Assembly: GCA_008729055.1 (NCBI GenBank)
Contig: SDUX01000001.1
Span: forward strand, 4,711,951-4,775,950
Direction: 5' to 3'
From: Pyropia haitanensis
Taxonomy: Eukaryota; Rhodophyta; Bangiophyceae; Bangiales; Bangiaceae
DNA: 64,000 bases
Shown here: positions 32,185-42,005 of the stretch, in pieces
Numbering within the stretch: the stretch's first letter is position 1
How the letters are laid out: each line of letters opens with the position of its first letter
Program-made: the position numbers and the translations under genes
Notes under the pieces: generated by a model
Told to the model about the DNA's origin: nothing
Databases searched by the model: none
What the model saw: only the letters and a program-made list of their open reading frames with translations

Positions 32185-34998
32185 TCATGCTGGCCCCGCA
32201 AGCGGGCCGTCTTGCCGCTTGCGGCTGCTCGCGGCGTCGGATAGCATGCTGCCGGCCGCCTGCGCAGCTCCCTGCTGCGGGTTTCGGTCCCGCAGCAGGG
32301 ACTGTAGCAGGCGGTCTTGGCGGGCCACCATGGCAAGGAGGTGGTGGATGTCCTGCTGCGTGGCAGGTGCCGAGGGGTTGGGCGTCGGTGTGGCCGCGTT
32401 GGGGGTGGTGGCGGCGGCTGGGACAGCGGGGTGGCTGTCGGGGGCGGTGGTCAGGGAGGCCTCGGGGGGGAGAGCCGGGCGGGACACTGGCGGGGACAGG
32501 ATCCCAGGTGTCGTCGGGCTGGGGGCGCACGCGCCCCCGCCCGCCGTCCCGGCCCCCCCGCCGCCTTGTCGGCCCCCTGCCTCCGCCCTCGTCGCGCCTG
32601 CCGCTGTCCCGGTGCCGCCAGTCGCCTCGCTGCGTTGGGTGGGGCCGGGCGGGTCGTCAACCCCGCCGGCGGCTGCGGCTCCCTCATGGCGTGGGCGGCG
32701 CGGGCCGTCACCCCCCGCGCCGCCCTGCGGGTCCCCTCGATCCTCGCTGGTTTCGGGGTCGGTGTCGGGGTGGGATGGCCGGACGACGAGAGGTTGGCGT
32801 GTGGCGGTGCGCTTGTCTCGGGCGCGGGCGTTGCGCTTGTTGGCGATGGTGAAGCGGCGTTGTTGGCTCTTTGGCCTGTTGTGTTCGCTGCCCCCACTCC
32901 CCATGCCGTGGATCCGCGCCATCGCCTCTGCGTCCATCAGCTCGTGTTGCTCAATCACCGCCAGTAGGGTGCCGGGGCCGCAGCGCACCACATCAGCGCG
33001 ATAGGAGCTCTTCTGTGTGTTGGTGTTGGATGGTGCTGACGGCAGGAGGTCGGGGCCGATGCGGGTGTACGCCATGGTAAAGATCATCTGGCGGACGATG
33101 GGCCGGGATGCCCACATTCCCCAGTTCCGCACCGCCGCGTTGGGGTGCGCCTTCAGCTGCTCAAGCAACGCGCCCGTCGCGTCCGCGTCCCGCACCGTCA
33201 AGGGAGCGTCCCGCAGGAGCCCCCACAGCTCGGCGTCTTCGCCCTCGCGCTCCAGCGGCAGCTTAAGGATGCTGCGCTGGTAGTGGACCGCGCAGCCCCT
33301 CAAAAACGCCCTTGCCGCGTCGGTTGTGCGGGCCAGTCCCGCCGCCTCCGCCAGTGCAAACGCCGCGCCCTGCGCCTACGCCACGCAAAAGTCGAGGGTG
33401 ATCGACACCAGCTCCCTTTGCCGCATCCCCGCCGCCGTCCGCATGGTCACAGCGTCCCCCTGCGCCGGCATCTGCTGCCCCCTCGCCCCACACGCCCTCA
33501 GAAACTCCGCAAACAACTCCCTGTACAGCGCCTCACTCTCCCCATTGCTCGCCGCCTTGAACACAGTCACGGTCCTCTGCAGTCGTTCACTCCACGTCGT
33601 AATCGAAAAAAGGTGCCATTGTCCATCAGCGGCCGCCGGGCGGGTCAGGGCGTCAAAGTCCTCGAAGGATAGGTCTGCGCAAAAGGAGGCCTGCAGCGTT
33701 GCGTACTCAATCATGTCGTCCCGGTAAAAAGTGACGTAGCTGTAGGTCCCGTCCTCGCCGCTGGCACCAAACACGGTCTTCCGCACGTACTGGGGCCCCC
33801 CCAGGGAGGCGGCCAGGCGGGCCATCACCCCCACCTGGTCCTCTCCCAGGGGGTTGCGTTCCAGCCGGTAGTCCGCGTGGGCGTGGGCAATGGCGTTGCT
33901 GCTGGGCGTCAGGTGCATCTCCTCGCGGATGGTCCGGGCAATCTGCGCGCGAGTCGTCGTGGGGTCACCTTCCAGGATCTCAAAAATGCGGCTGCGTAGG
34001 TGCCCGCGTGGGATGGCTCGGATGGCGCGTGGGTGGGTGTGCTCTCCCGTCACGACGATCACAGTATACTGGGCAAGGGCCGGGCGGTCGAAGGTGTACA
34101 GCGTGATGCGCACGGGGCAGGAGCCGTCTTCTCGTTCCCCAGAGGGGATCAGGTCCAGGCCGGCTTTCGGCTCCAGTGGGCAGGTGTGGCGACGCGCCCA
34201 CCGGCTGTCCATGAAAAGGCAGGCGGGCGCGTCGCCAGACGCGTCGTCAATGGTGGAGGGGTCGGCCACAATGGCGGCCAGCTGCTCGCGGTCGACGTTG
34301 TGGGGGATGGGCAGGAAGCGGTGGCCGCGCTCATTGTCGTACTCGCTGCACCCGAGAAACCACAGGTTGGTGTGCGTGCGCTTGATGGTGATGGTGCCCT
34401 TGCAGGGCTGCGCCTCCTTCTCGCCCAGGCGGGTGTTTTGTTTGATGTACGGGCATGGCATGTTGACATGGGCTCGGTAAAAACTTTGCGTGGCTTGTTG
34501 CGTGCGGTACGTAGGCGTGCGGGCCAGCTCTGCTTCTTCGATGGCGGCTTTCAGTACGGCATCGTCTTCTTCAGCATCGTCGGCGGGCAGTTTGTAGGGG
34601 GCATGGCGCAGGTGGACAGGCATCCGAGGGCAAACGAGAGGGGCGGCGCATTGGCGGGTGCTGTTGGTGGTGGTCTCGCGCTTCTGGTAAAAAGTGATGC
34701 TGCTGGTCCACCCGCCGTGTTGTCCTCGTTTGCGCTTCCGCCCGCCTGCGCCAGGGGGGCCTTGTGTCAGTTGGGCCCCCCCCAGGCGGTCACACAGCCG
34801 GTCAAGGGCCCCCTCGGCGGTTTGGCCCGCCGGCCGCCGCAGCACGTACGCGACTCCCCCCGGGTCCGTCGCCTGCTACAAGGGCACCTCGTGTAGATAC
34901 CGCACCGCCGCCACATAGTTTTTTCTGTTGAGTTGGTAGCCCCTGCCGGGAGCGTTCGTAAAGGCGTGGATAGTAGGGGCGGGGGTCGGGTTCGACAT
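32185..34998 (-). pseudogene. MULE-like (Mutator superfamily) transposase 1 with two in-frame TAG codons
   Basis: From the ATG at 34998 one frame runs 937 codons to TGA at 32185, broken only by TAG at 34876-34878 and 33376-33378. Domain order: a conserved N-terminal block (GRGYQLNRKNYVAAVRYLHE); a region with SITFYQKRE; a C/H-rich module CPYIKQ.., LWFLGCSEYD and RGHRF; then VVTGEHTHPRAIRAI, which resembles the WRKY/GCM or FLYWCH-type finger region of MULEs. The core has CADLSF (first Asp), SITLDFC (second Asp) and CAVHYQRS, the C-x2-H motif typical of MULE cores. The tail is Pro/Ala-rich. At the second TAG the MULE 2 paralogue has a CAG Gln codon (43209-43211). The MULE assignment rests on motif order; I could not test it by search. 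Confidence 0.6.
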
Positions 34999-35311
34999 GA
35001 TGGTGATGGGTTGCGTTGGCCTTGGCAGGTCGGCCCCGGCGGGACGGTTCAGGGCGAGGGGGGGTGGCACCGCACACCACTGTGCGGCCAGGCGGTCCTC
35101 GGTGCGCCTGCGGACGGCGCGGCCGTCGTGGTAGGCGTGGCCGTCGTGGTGGGCCTTGGCGTCGGCGTGCTGGGCGTGGCCGTCGTGATGGGCGCGGCCG
35201 TCGTGGTGGGCGTGGCCGTCGTGGTCGGCGTCGTGGTGGGCGTGGCCGTCGTGGTGGGCGCGGCCGTCGTGGTGGGCGTGGCCGTCAGGGACGTTCTTGT
35301 TGTTGGGGTGG

Positions 35312-35349
<38 letters not shown>

Positions 35350-35514
35350 TTCCGGGGCGGAGATTGTGGGGGCGGCAGGGATGGTGGAGGCGGCCGCGGT
35401 GCAGCCGCGGCGGGGACGGCCGCCGCCGCGGGGACGGCCGCCGCGGCGGGGATGGGGTCGGCGGGTGCCTGCCCCCCCCCCGCCGTCGTAGCATTGACGG
35501 CGGGGGGCGGCCAT
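34999..35514 (-). repeat. His/Asp-rich 18-bp minisatellite upstream of MULE 1
   Basis: The minus-strand frame of MULE 1 stays open to 35514. It encodes tandem HHDGHA/HHDGRA units (35100-35290) and an (Asp-Ala)n run from a GTCGGC microsatellite (35311-35345). It could be a coding N-terminal extension or 5' flanking repeat. Confidence 0.55.
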
Positions 35515-35625
35515 GGTGCGGGTGCGGGCGGCGGCTGTTGTAACGATCTCGATGCAATCTTATCCTGCCAGTATCCTACGCACTCGAAAACTAAATCGTC
35601 TTTCTTAGCCTACCCTTCCACATTA

Positions 35626-35786
35626 TTGCAGGCGTCCCAATTTTGGCCGATGTGGACAAGAACAACAGTGGCTCTGAACAACATCCCATTGGCTGGACGA
35701 CAGTATCCGGCTGAATCAATGGCTGGGATACTCTTGTTCGGCACTGTTGTTCTTGTCCACTTCGGCCAAAATTGGGACGCCTGCAA
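35626..35786. mobile_element. 161-bp MITE with 45-nt inverted arms
   Basis: TTGCAGGCGTCCCAATTTTG starts the left arm (35626-35670). The right arm (35742-35786) is its inverse with one mismatch. TA dinucleotides lie on both sides. Near-identical arms suggest recent insertion. The TA flanks would fit mobilisation by a Tc1/mariner-type enzyme, but the ends do not visibly match the 61-kb transposase locus. Confidence 0.75.
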
Positions 35787-35949
35787 TAACATTATCCCCT
35801 TTGTCGCGCGAAGGACGGGTCACGGTGGGGGAGGGAGCAGCGAGCGCTACGGGCCGGCACGCGGGGGACGGCAGGGCGCCACGCGCCGGGTGGCGGGGGT
35901 GGGGGGCGAGGGCGCCCCGCCGTCGAGGGGCACGCCGACACGATCTGTG

Positions 35950-37126
35950 CGCCCCGCCTCTGACGGTGGGGGCCGCTTTGGGTCGCCCGCCGCCGCCGCC
36001 GCCTCGGACGCGGCCGCCCAGTCGGGGAGCAACGCCCACTCTGGGGGCGTCTTTGCGGTGCTGGCGGTCGGGACCTCCGCCATTGCCGCCGCCCGCGCGT
36101 GGGTCTTTTCCAGCTGCGCCGCGGCGGCCTGGTGGGCGCTCCACGACGACCTCATTAGGCGGCTGCTGGCCTCGACGGTGGCCTACCTGGGCGCCACCCC
36201 CTCCAGGCGGGTACTGATCCGGGCATCCAAGGACGTGGACGCGGTGGACGTGAAGCTACCCGTGACGCTGGCGGACCTCATCGTAGCGGCGGTGCTGCTC
36301 TGCTTGCCAGCCGTCCTGCCTCCACTTGGGGTGGCCTTTTGTCGGCTGCAGGCGACGTCCTTGGTGAGTAGCCGGGACCTCAAGCGTCTCGACGGGAAGA
36401 GCCGGAGCCCGGTGCACTCTGCCGCCGCGCAGGCGGCGGCGGGGGTGGTAACGCTCCACGCGGCGGGGGCGGGGCCCGCCACGGCCACCCGCTTTGGGGC
36501 CGCCCTCGACGCCAACCACGCGGCGTACCACGCGTTTGTTTGTGCGGGGCGGTGGCTGGGCCTCCGCCTGGACGGGCTGGTAGGGCTGGTGGTGGGGGCG
36601 ACGGCGGGGCTGGCACTTGCCACCGCCCGTTCCCTCCGCGCGTGGCTGGCGGGGCTGGTACTCTCCCAGACGCTGTTACTGACGGGGATCCTGCAGTGGG
36701 GGGTGTGGCAGGCGGCAGAGGCAGAGACGCTGCTGGTGAGCGTGGAGCGGCTGGTGGCCATGGCGGCCGACCCGCCGTTGGAGGTGGCTGTTGTGGCTAC
36801 GGTGGGGGCCGTCACGCCCCCCGCCGGGTGGCCCGCGACGGGGGTCTTGGTGTTGACAGACGTGACCCTGCTATACCGGCCCGACATGCCCCTCGCCCTG
36901 CTCGGGGCCTTTCTGACGGTGGCGCCCGGCGCGCAAGTGGCGCTGGTGGGCCCGTCGGAGGCGGGGCAAGTCCACCCTCGCTCTGTGCGGTTGTCGAATT
37001 CATCGGCGTCCACCATTTCTCCCAGGGCTGTGGAGGGTCCATCACCCTCGACGGGGTGGACGTGGCGGCGGTGCCGCTGCGCACCCTTCCCACACTCGCC
37101 CATACCGCCGACGAAACAAGCACAAG
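35950..37126 (+). pseudogene. ABCC (MRP)-type ABC transporter fragment, broken
   Basis: The plus-strand frame encodes the second membrane domain and the start of the second nucleotide-binding domain of an ABCC exporter. Diagnostic pieces in order are: LHDDLIRRLLASTVAYLG, RASKDVDAVDVKLP, SSRDLKRLDGKSRSPVHS, NHAAYHAFVCAGRWLGLRLD, SVERL, WPATGVLVLTDVTLLYRPDM. It then reaches the Walker A region, where it reads GPSEAG followed by QVH. Removing one G from the G4 run at 36963-36966 turns this into the P-loop sequence GKST. A further indel separates it from CAVVEFIG and GGSITLDGVDVAAVPLRTL. The signature motif and Walker B are not found, and there is no first half. ABCC proteins export glutathione conjugates and other anions. 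This copy is a truncated pseudogene or captured fragment, or an exon set damaged by sequence error. Confidence 0.65.
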
Positions 37127-37372
37127 ACAGGAACAAAAATATCCCTCTTGCCCCCCCCAGCCCCGCCTTGTCGCCCTATCCACGCCCAAGACCACACCCA
37201 GCCCACTCCTCCCCCACAACTCCTCCCTTAGGCCCCCGGTGCCCGCGTCCCTCGTGCCGTCGGCATCCCCCTAAGCATGTGCGGAGGGCCCCTGCTCTGG
37301 GGCCGTCCCCTGGCCGCGCAACAAACCCCCCGGGCGCAGGCAGCGACGCCCACGACAAGCGACGACGTTGCC

Positions 37373-39967
37373 TCATAATGAGGCTGACGCTTTGACACCT
37401 CCAAAGAGAATGGGGCCGGCGGCAAGCATGTTGTACAGCGGCTCGCCGTACACCCGCTTGAGGTCGGGTGCCAAACACACAAGCGTACGCCGAGCCGCAG
37501 TGGACGTGCTCCACGTGCTGTAGCCTGACATGGTCTCGCGGTTGGTGACGACAACGAGAGCCGTGCGCGTTGACCACTCCGCCCACGCGGCACCAAAGCT
37601 TTGCTCCAAACTCTTGTAGTGGGCGCCGACGACTCCCAGGTCCACAGACGTACTCATGGAGGGAGCGCTGTGCTTGTTGTTGATGACGATGCACACGACG
37701 TCCCCAGCTTTCGGACCGTCAGGTACACCTTCCGTGCACTTGTAGAAGACCATGGAGTCAAAACCCGTGTACATCTTGGGGGAGAGCCATGCATTGTCCA
37801 GCAGCTCCTCCTCCGGCGTCGTCTCCAAGAGTGACTCGACAGTGTCAAACTCGAGGGGCACATTGTAGTTCATCCGGGGCCGAGACGCGTCCACGCGTAC
37901 CATCTCGGAGAGAGGTCCACCAAAGTCCTTCGCCGGCAAAGAGTCCGCGTACAAAACGCCCAGCTGCACCCGCCGGTAGTCAGGCCCACGCGTGGAGTGG
38001 GTGTTGGACACCAGGCATGCGCGAGCTCGGCTTGCAGCTACCTCCCACCAATAATGGAACAGCTCCAACACACCGTCTGCAGACCCGCCAGCCTTGATGG
38101 CAAAGTACATGTTGAACATGGCACCCAAGCAGGAGGTGTCGCCAGCCATCAGCTGCAGCAGGTTCTCCTGCGGTGTGCCGGCAGTCGCCCGCTGCGCCCG
38201 TCGGTTGAGGGTGCTCGAGTACTTCTCCAACACCCGGACTAGCATCAGGGTGGGGATGGAGACAGACCCGTAGTAGCCTCCTGGGCGACAAGAGGCACTG
38301 AAGCCGCCGGTCTGGATCGCCTGCTCCCAACTTACCTCCTCACCGTCAGGGTCTGCTGCCACAGCGTCGGCCTCCACCTCCACGCCAGTGATGAGGACGG
38401 CTTGCACATCGACGTAGCCAAGGACGAGGGCCACAGCCCCCACCTTGGCCTTGGTGGCAGTCGGCGACAAGGATGCCGCAGAGACCAAGTCAACGACGGC
38501 CGTGCCACGACGGCCCTTGAGGAAGAAAAGCAAGACACGAAAAACGTCCCGCCCAACACCACCGGTGATAGCAGAAGTCGCACGAGCAGCTTCTAGTGCC
38601 GGGATGGGGCGCCCAGACCGCAGCAGCACCAGGTGACCAGGCTTGAAGATCTTGCTCATCAGCTGCTGCACCAAGCCGCTCTCCGGCAGAGACGAAAGGG
38701 ACGTCACGAGCAGGACCTCCGTGGGGGACCAGCGCAGCTTGAAGTTACGCGGACCAGTGTAGTCGATGGGATCCCGCAGCAGCTGCAAAAACGCCACGTC
38801 CAGTCCAGAAATCAAGAGGCGAAAGGACTCCACCTCACCGCAAAAGCCGTAGAGGGCGTACCGGATCGGCTGGAAGGCGGCCGCGGTCATACCCAGTTCG
38901 TCGACGAGCAGGAGGGCCGGCGCATTGGGAGTGCCGCGCTTGTGGCGCAATATGGCCGTCACCTCGTCCTCCATCACCGACACGTCCAGATCAGCGTCCG
39001 CTCCAAAGTTGAGGCCACTCAGCAGCACAAGGAAGCTTTGCCACGACTTCTCCGTGCTGCAGCACTCCGTGTAGATGATGCGCGCCAGCAAAGGGAAGTA
39101 CGTGCCTGCTCGCGCTGCCAACGCGACGTCGCTCTTCGTGTACGGAGTGTTGCCGTTGAACGAGACACCAAAAATGACCGTAGAGCCAGCAAAGCGTCGT
39201 GGGTCCGCCCAGGGCCACTCAAGGCGCTCCTCCGCTTCATTCGCCGTCTCGCCATCCTTCGTCTTGAAGTCCATCACCAGGTTGGCTGGGCTCGGGTCGG
39301 AAGGCTCCTCGTCGGGGAGGTTGTCCTTGCTGTCGATGACGTCGCCGAAGAAGGTCGTCTTGCCAAAGCCGGAGGTTGCCGCAAGGGAGTACACGGTGCG
39401 CGTCAGGCACCAGGTAGACGCCAGCCACCGCCATAGCTCACAGTATTGTTGAGGACGAGCAACGTGGACGCCGAAGAGCGGAGGCGGGTCAGGTTGGAAG
39501 GCTGTGCGGGGATTTGACGGGCCCGTGGCGAGGAACTCCTTGTCTCGCAGGACCCGCAGGATGCCCTTGGGATGGAAGTGCTCCGGGTCTACCACGTTGA
39601 CGACACGACGAGGTGCACTTGTTGGGCGGGGTTCCTCCCTGGTCCACTTGGGGCCTGACACACCTATACCGCGGGCCGCATAGGCCTGGTTGCCCAGGGC
39701 GTCGGCAGTAGAAGCATCGGAAGCCGCCTTGACATCACCAGCCGCCGCCAGGTCCGTCGGCCGTTGGGTGATGTCCCGGGCATCCGTGCCCAGTCGTTCC
39801 GGGAACCGGCTCCGCTTACGCAGCAGCGCCTCGCAATGCCCACACAGCGTCCAGTCCGCACTTGGCGGCTTGCCGTACTGCCACAGAGCCGGATCCACCC
39901 GCAAAGCCGCGGCGCACGGGCTGTCCTTGACGTGATACTTGCGTCTGGTGGACGAGTACGCCCACAT
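37373..39967 (-). CDS. Large P-loop NTPase resembling CRN/RHS-type proteins
   Basis: The frame is open from 41167, but its upstream part crosses the MULE 2 terminus (41043-41070) and a 21-bp minisatellite. I therefore prefer the ATG at 39967 (MWAYSSTRRKYHVKD), giving 864 residues ending in TGA. Near residue 40 there is CGHC. A P-loop (SGFGKTT, about residue 198) is followed by TVIFGVSFNGNTPY, and a Walker B-like LLLVDELGM lies about 155 residues later. The C-terminal third has GFDSMVF and VVCIVINNKHS, which could be a degenerate PD-(D/E)xK-like nuclease core, then ALVVVTNRE. This layout of an NTPase followed by a possible nuclease domain is known from the CRN/RHS superfamily (oomycete and chytrid Crinklers, trypanosome RHS proteins). 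I infer the similarity from layout and motif style only. No signal peptide is visible. Composition is normal and no lesion is present, so it is likely functional. Confidence 0.55.
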   Translation of the reverse strand: MWAYSSTRRKYHVKDSPCAAALRVDPALWQYGKPPSADWTLCGHCEALLRKRSRFPERLGTDARDITQRPTDLAAAGDVKAASDASTADALGNQAYAARGIGVSGPKWTREEPRPTSAPRRVVNVVDPEHFHPKGILRVLRDKEFLATGPSNPRTAFQPDPPPLFGVHVARPQQYCELWRWLASTWCLTRTVYSLAATSGFGKTTFFGDVIDSKDNLPDEEPSDPSPANLVMDFKTKDGETANEAEERLEWPWADPRRFAGSTVIFGVSFNGNTPYTKSDVALAARAGTYFPLLARIIYTECCSTEKSWQSFLVLLSGLNFGADADLDVSVMEDEVTAILRHKRGTPNAPALLLVDELGMTAAAFQPIRYALYGFCGEVESFRLLISGLDVAFLQLLRDPIDYTGPRNFKLRWSPTEVLLVTSLSSLPESGLVQQLMSKIFKPGHLVLLRSGRPIPALEAARATSAITGGVGRDVFRVLLFFLKGRRGTAVVDLVSAASLSPTATKAKVGAVALVLGYVDVQAVLITGVEVEADAVAADPDGEEVSWEQAIQTGGFSASCRPGGYYGSVSIPTLMLVRVLEKYSSTLNRRAQRATAGTPQENLLQLMAGDTSCLGAMFNMYFAIKAGGSADGVLELFHYWWEVAASRARACLVSNTHSTRGPDYRRVQLGVLYADSLPAKDFGGPLSEMVRVDASRPRMNYNVPLEFDTVESLLETTPEEELLDNAWLSPKMYTGFDSMVFYKCTEGVPDGPKAGDVVCIVINNKHSAPSMSTSVDLGVVGAHYKSLEQSFGAAWAEWSTRTALVVVTNRETMSGYSTWSTSTAARRTLVCLAPDLKRVYGEPLYNMLAAGPILFGGVKASASL

Positions 39968-39993
39968 GTACTGGCCAACACCAGCGGCAGCAC

Positions 39994-40203
39994 TTGATGC
40001 GGCGACGTCCGAAGGAAGAGATGCGGCTGGTGAGCACCACAGGGCCGGCGCCTGTCGAGAGGGAGAGGAAGAGAGGCGCCGCGGACCCGGCAGCGCCTTG
40101 TAGGCCGGCCGCGCCGGCACCCACAAGCTACAACGACGAAGGGAGGACCGCTGCGAAACGCCTTCGTGACCGCAATGACCCAGCCCGGTATTACTCGCAA
40201 AAG
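39994..40203 (+). CDS. Possible first exon, divergent from the NTPase gene
   Basis: An ATG at 39994 opens a Lys/Arg-rich frame (GRTAAKRLRDRNDPARYYSQ) that runs into AAAAG|GTAAGC at about 40203, a consensus splice donor. No downstream exon could be assigned, because the 21-bp minisatellite follows. The start lies only 27 bp from the proposed start of the minus-strand NTPase, which is tight for a shared promoter, so one of the two starts may be wrong. Confidence 0.2.
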
Positions 40204-40359
40204 GTAAGCAAGCTACGGGGTGGATGAAGCACGACAGCGGCTGTGAAAAACAAAGGCCACCCGCGTCCATCGCCGAATGTGGTGGGCGTCCACACCCCGC
40301 CAGCGGACGCACGTGGCAGGAGGAGGGGGGGCCGGTCGAACAAATGCAGCGGCCACGAC

Positions 40360-40640
40360 GGGGTGGGCAGCGGCCACGACAGGGTGGGCGGCGGCCACGA
40401 CAGGGTGGGCGGCGGCCACGACAGGGTGGGCGGCGGCCACGACAGGGTGGGAGGCGGCCACGACGAGGTGGGCGGCATCCACGACGGGGTAGGCGGCGGC
40501 CACGGGGTGCGCGGCGGCCACGACGGGGTGGGCGGCGGCCGCGACGGGATGGGCGGCGGCCGCGACGGGATGGGCGGCGGCCGCGATGGGATGGGCGGCG
40601 GCCACGACGGTGTGAGCGGCGGTCACGACGGGGAGAGCGG
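40360..40640. repeat. 21-bp minisatellite, about 13 units
   Basis: Units of the form GGCGGCCACGACAGGGTGG repeat from about 40360 to 40640, with variants in CGACGGGA and CACGGGG. They keep the minus-strand frame open artificially (PPCRGRR units), which explains the long extension of the NTPase ORF. Confidence 0.8.
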
Positions 40641-41070
40641 TGGCCACGAGGGCGAGGGCGGCGGCAAGTGGGTGGCAGCAACGGCGCGGTGGTCGGCAGC
40701 CACGGCGGGCGAGGAGGTTGCCACGGCGGAGCGGCGGCCACTGGGGAACTGCACGTTTCCGTTGGCTCACGCGCACCCTGGCGGGAGCCGCGGCCAGGGT
40801 GGCGTGGGACACCTACCCGGTAGGTGCCACCGCCTCCGGTGGGAGGCCACAGCACAGGGCAGAAGCGATGGGCGGCGTGAGGCGGATGTAGAACACAACG
40901 CCCGTGGCGCGTCCCCCTGGGATGATGCAGGGGGGGGGGGGAGAAGGGGAGGGAGGAGAGAGGACGCGTGGAGGGAGTGGGCGAAGCAGCGAGGCAGGGG
41001 CGGGACGGTGGTGGTGGCGGCGCGTTGTGTGGAGGTCTTGTCCATTGGGTTAGGGGAGGCATATATTGAC

Positions 41071-42005
41071 TGGGATAGGATAAAATGAGCAGGGGTAGGA
41101 TGTCATCCTTGCAATCCGGGCGAACCCCATGAAAGTGGCCGTTCGTGTAAGGTTCGTAACAATCCACGGACCATTCGTGTTGTCTAAAAATCTCGTTAGG
41201 TGCGTGTCCGAGCCGCGCACTCGCTGTCCGTCACGGGAACAGTGCGGTGCAATGGATGGTTCACAGCGAGCCACCGCCTCTTTTTTCCACGGCCTAAGGG
41301 CAGGGGAGATTTTTGTGCGAGGACGGGTGCGTGCGTGCGGGCTCCACGCGGTGTGGGCCTGAAAGGCCTGTTGCGTGGCGGTTGCGGACGGGCCTGTGCG
41401 TGCGCGTGTGGCGTGTGTGGTGGGCCCACGCGATGCGTGCATGGGAGGCCTGGTGCGTGGTGGCTGCGGGCAGGCCCTTGTGTGCACATATGACGGCTCT
41501 CCGGGGGGGCTGACGCGCGGATCGATATAGTGTGCGCGCCCTTTTTTCAATGTTCTCAGGCATGGTGGCGGTTATGCGTCTTCACCTCTCCCGACGATAC
41601 GGAATGGTGATGGCGGGTGCGGCATGGGTGCCGGGACATAGGTGTCTCTGGGATGTTGCCGGGGCAGTCGCTCCCGTCCTCGCCCCACTCCTGCTGAAGC
41701 GTTCTTCTGGTCGACAACAGAGCGCTTCACTGAGCACTTGTAACGGGCCTGTGTGGAGAGGTCCGCGCCAACGGTACGCACGGTATTCTTGGTCTAGAAC
41801 ATGATGGAAACAGCGGGCAGGACGGTCAGACGCATTTTTTCCCCACAATCGCATGCATACATGCCGGAAACAGAAACAAGCGCAGCAACCGCCCACCCCC
41901 GCTCGACGCCACCAGTCACAACAAGACCCCTAGGCAGGTAAAAGGAAAGACCAAGTATGAAAAGAAGAAAAATCACTGAAAAATTCACTGAAAAATTCAA
42001 TGCTC
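41071..42005. other. MULE 2 left internal region without gene
   Basis: Non-coding interior downstream of the transposase. It has GTG/GCG-rich repeats near 41380-41480. Near 41990 the heptamer TTCACTGAAAAA-type repeat (ACTGAAAAATTC twice) lies just after the transposase stop on the transcript strand. Confidence 0.5.

Noticed and set aside
31176..35620. MULE 1 terminal repeats
   Set aside because: GGATAGG and TAGGATTCGAG-like similarities between the two flanks are too short and interrupted to call.
34933..37395. 820-codon plus-strand frame taken as one gene
   Set aside because: Its first third is antisense to the MULE 1 5' repeats and the MITE. Only the part after about 35950 matches a known family (ABCC).
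37373..41167. 1264-codon version of the NTPase gene
   Set aside because: The upstream extension crosses a 21-bp minisatellite and the MULE 2 terminus, so it is an artefact of a stop-free repeat.
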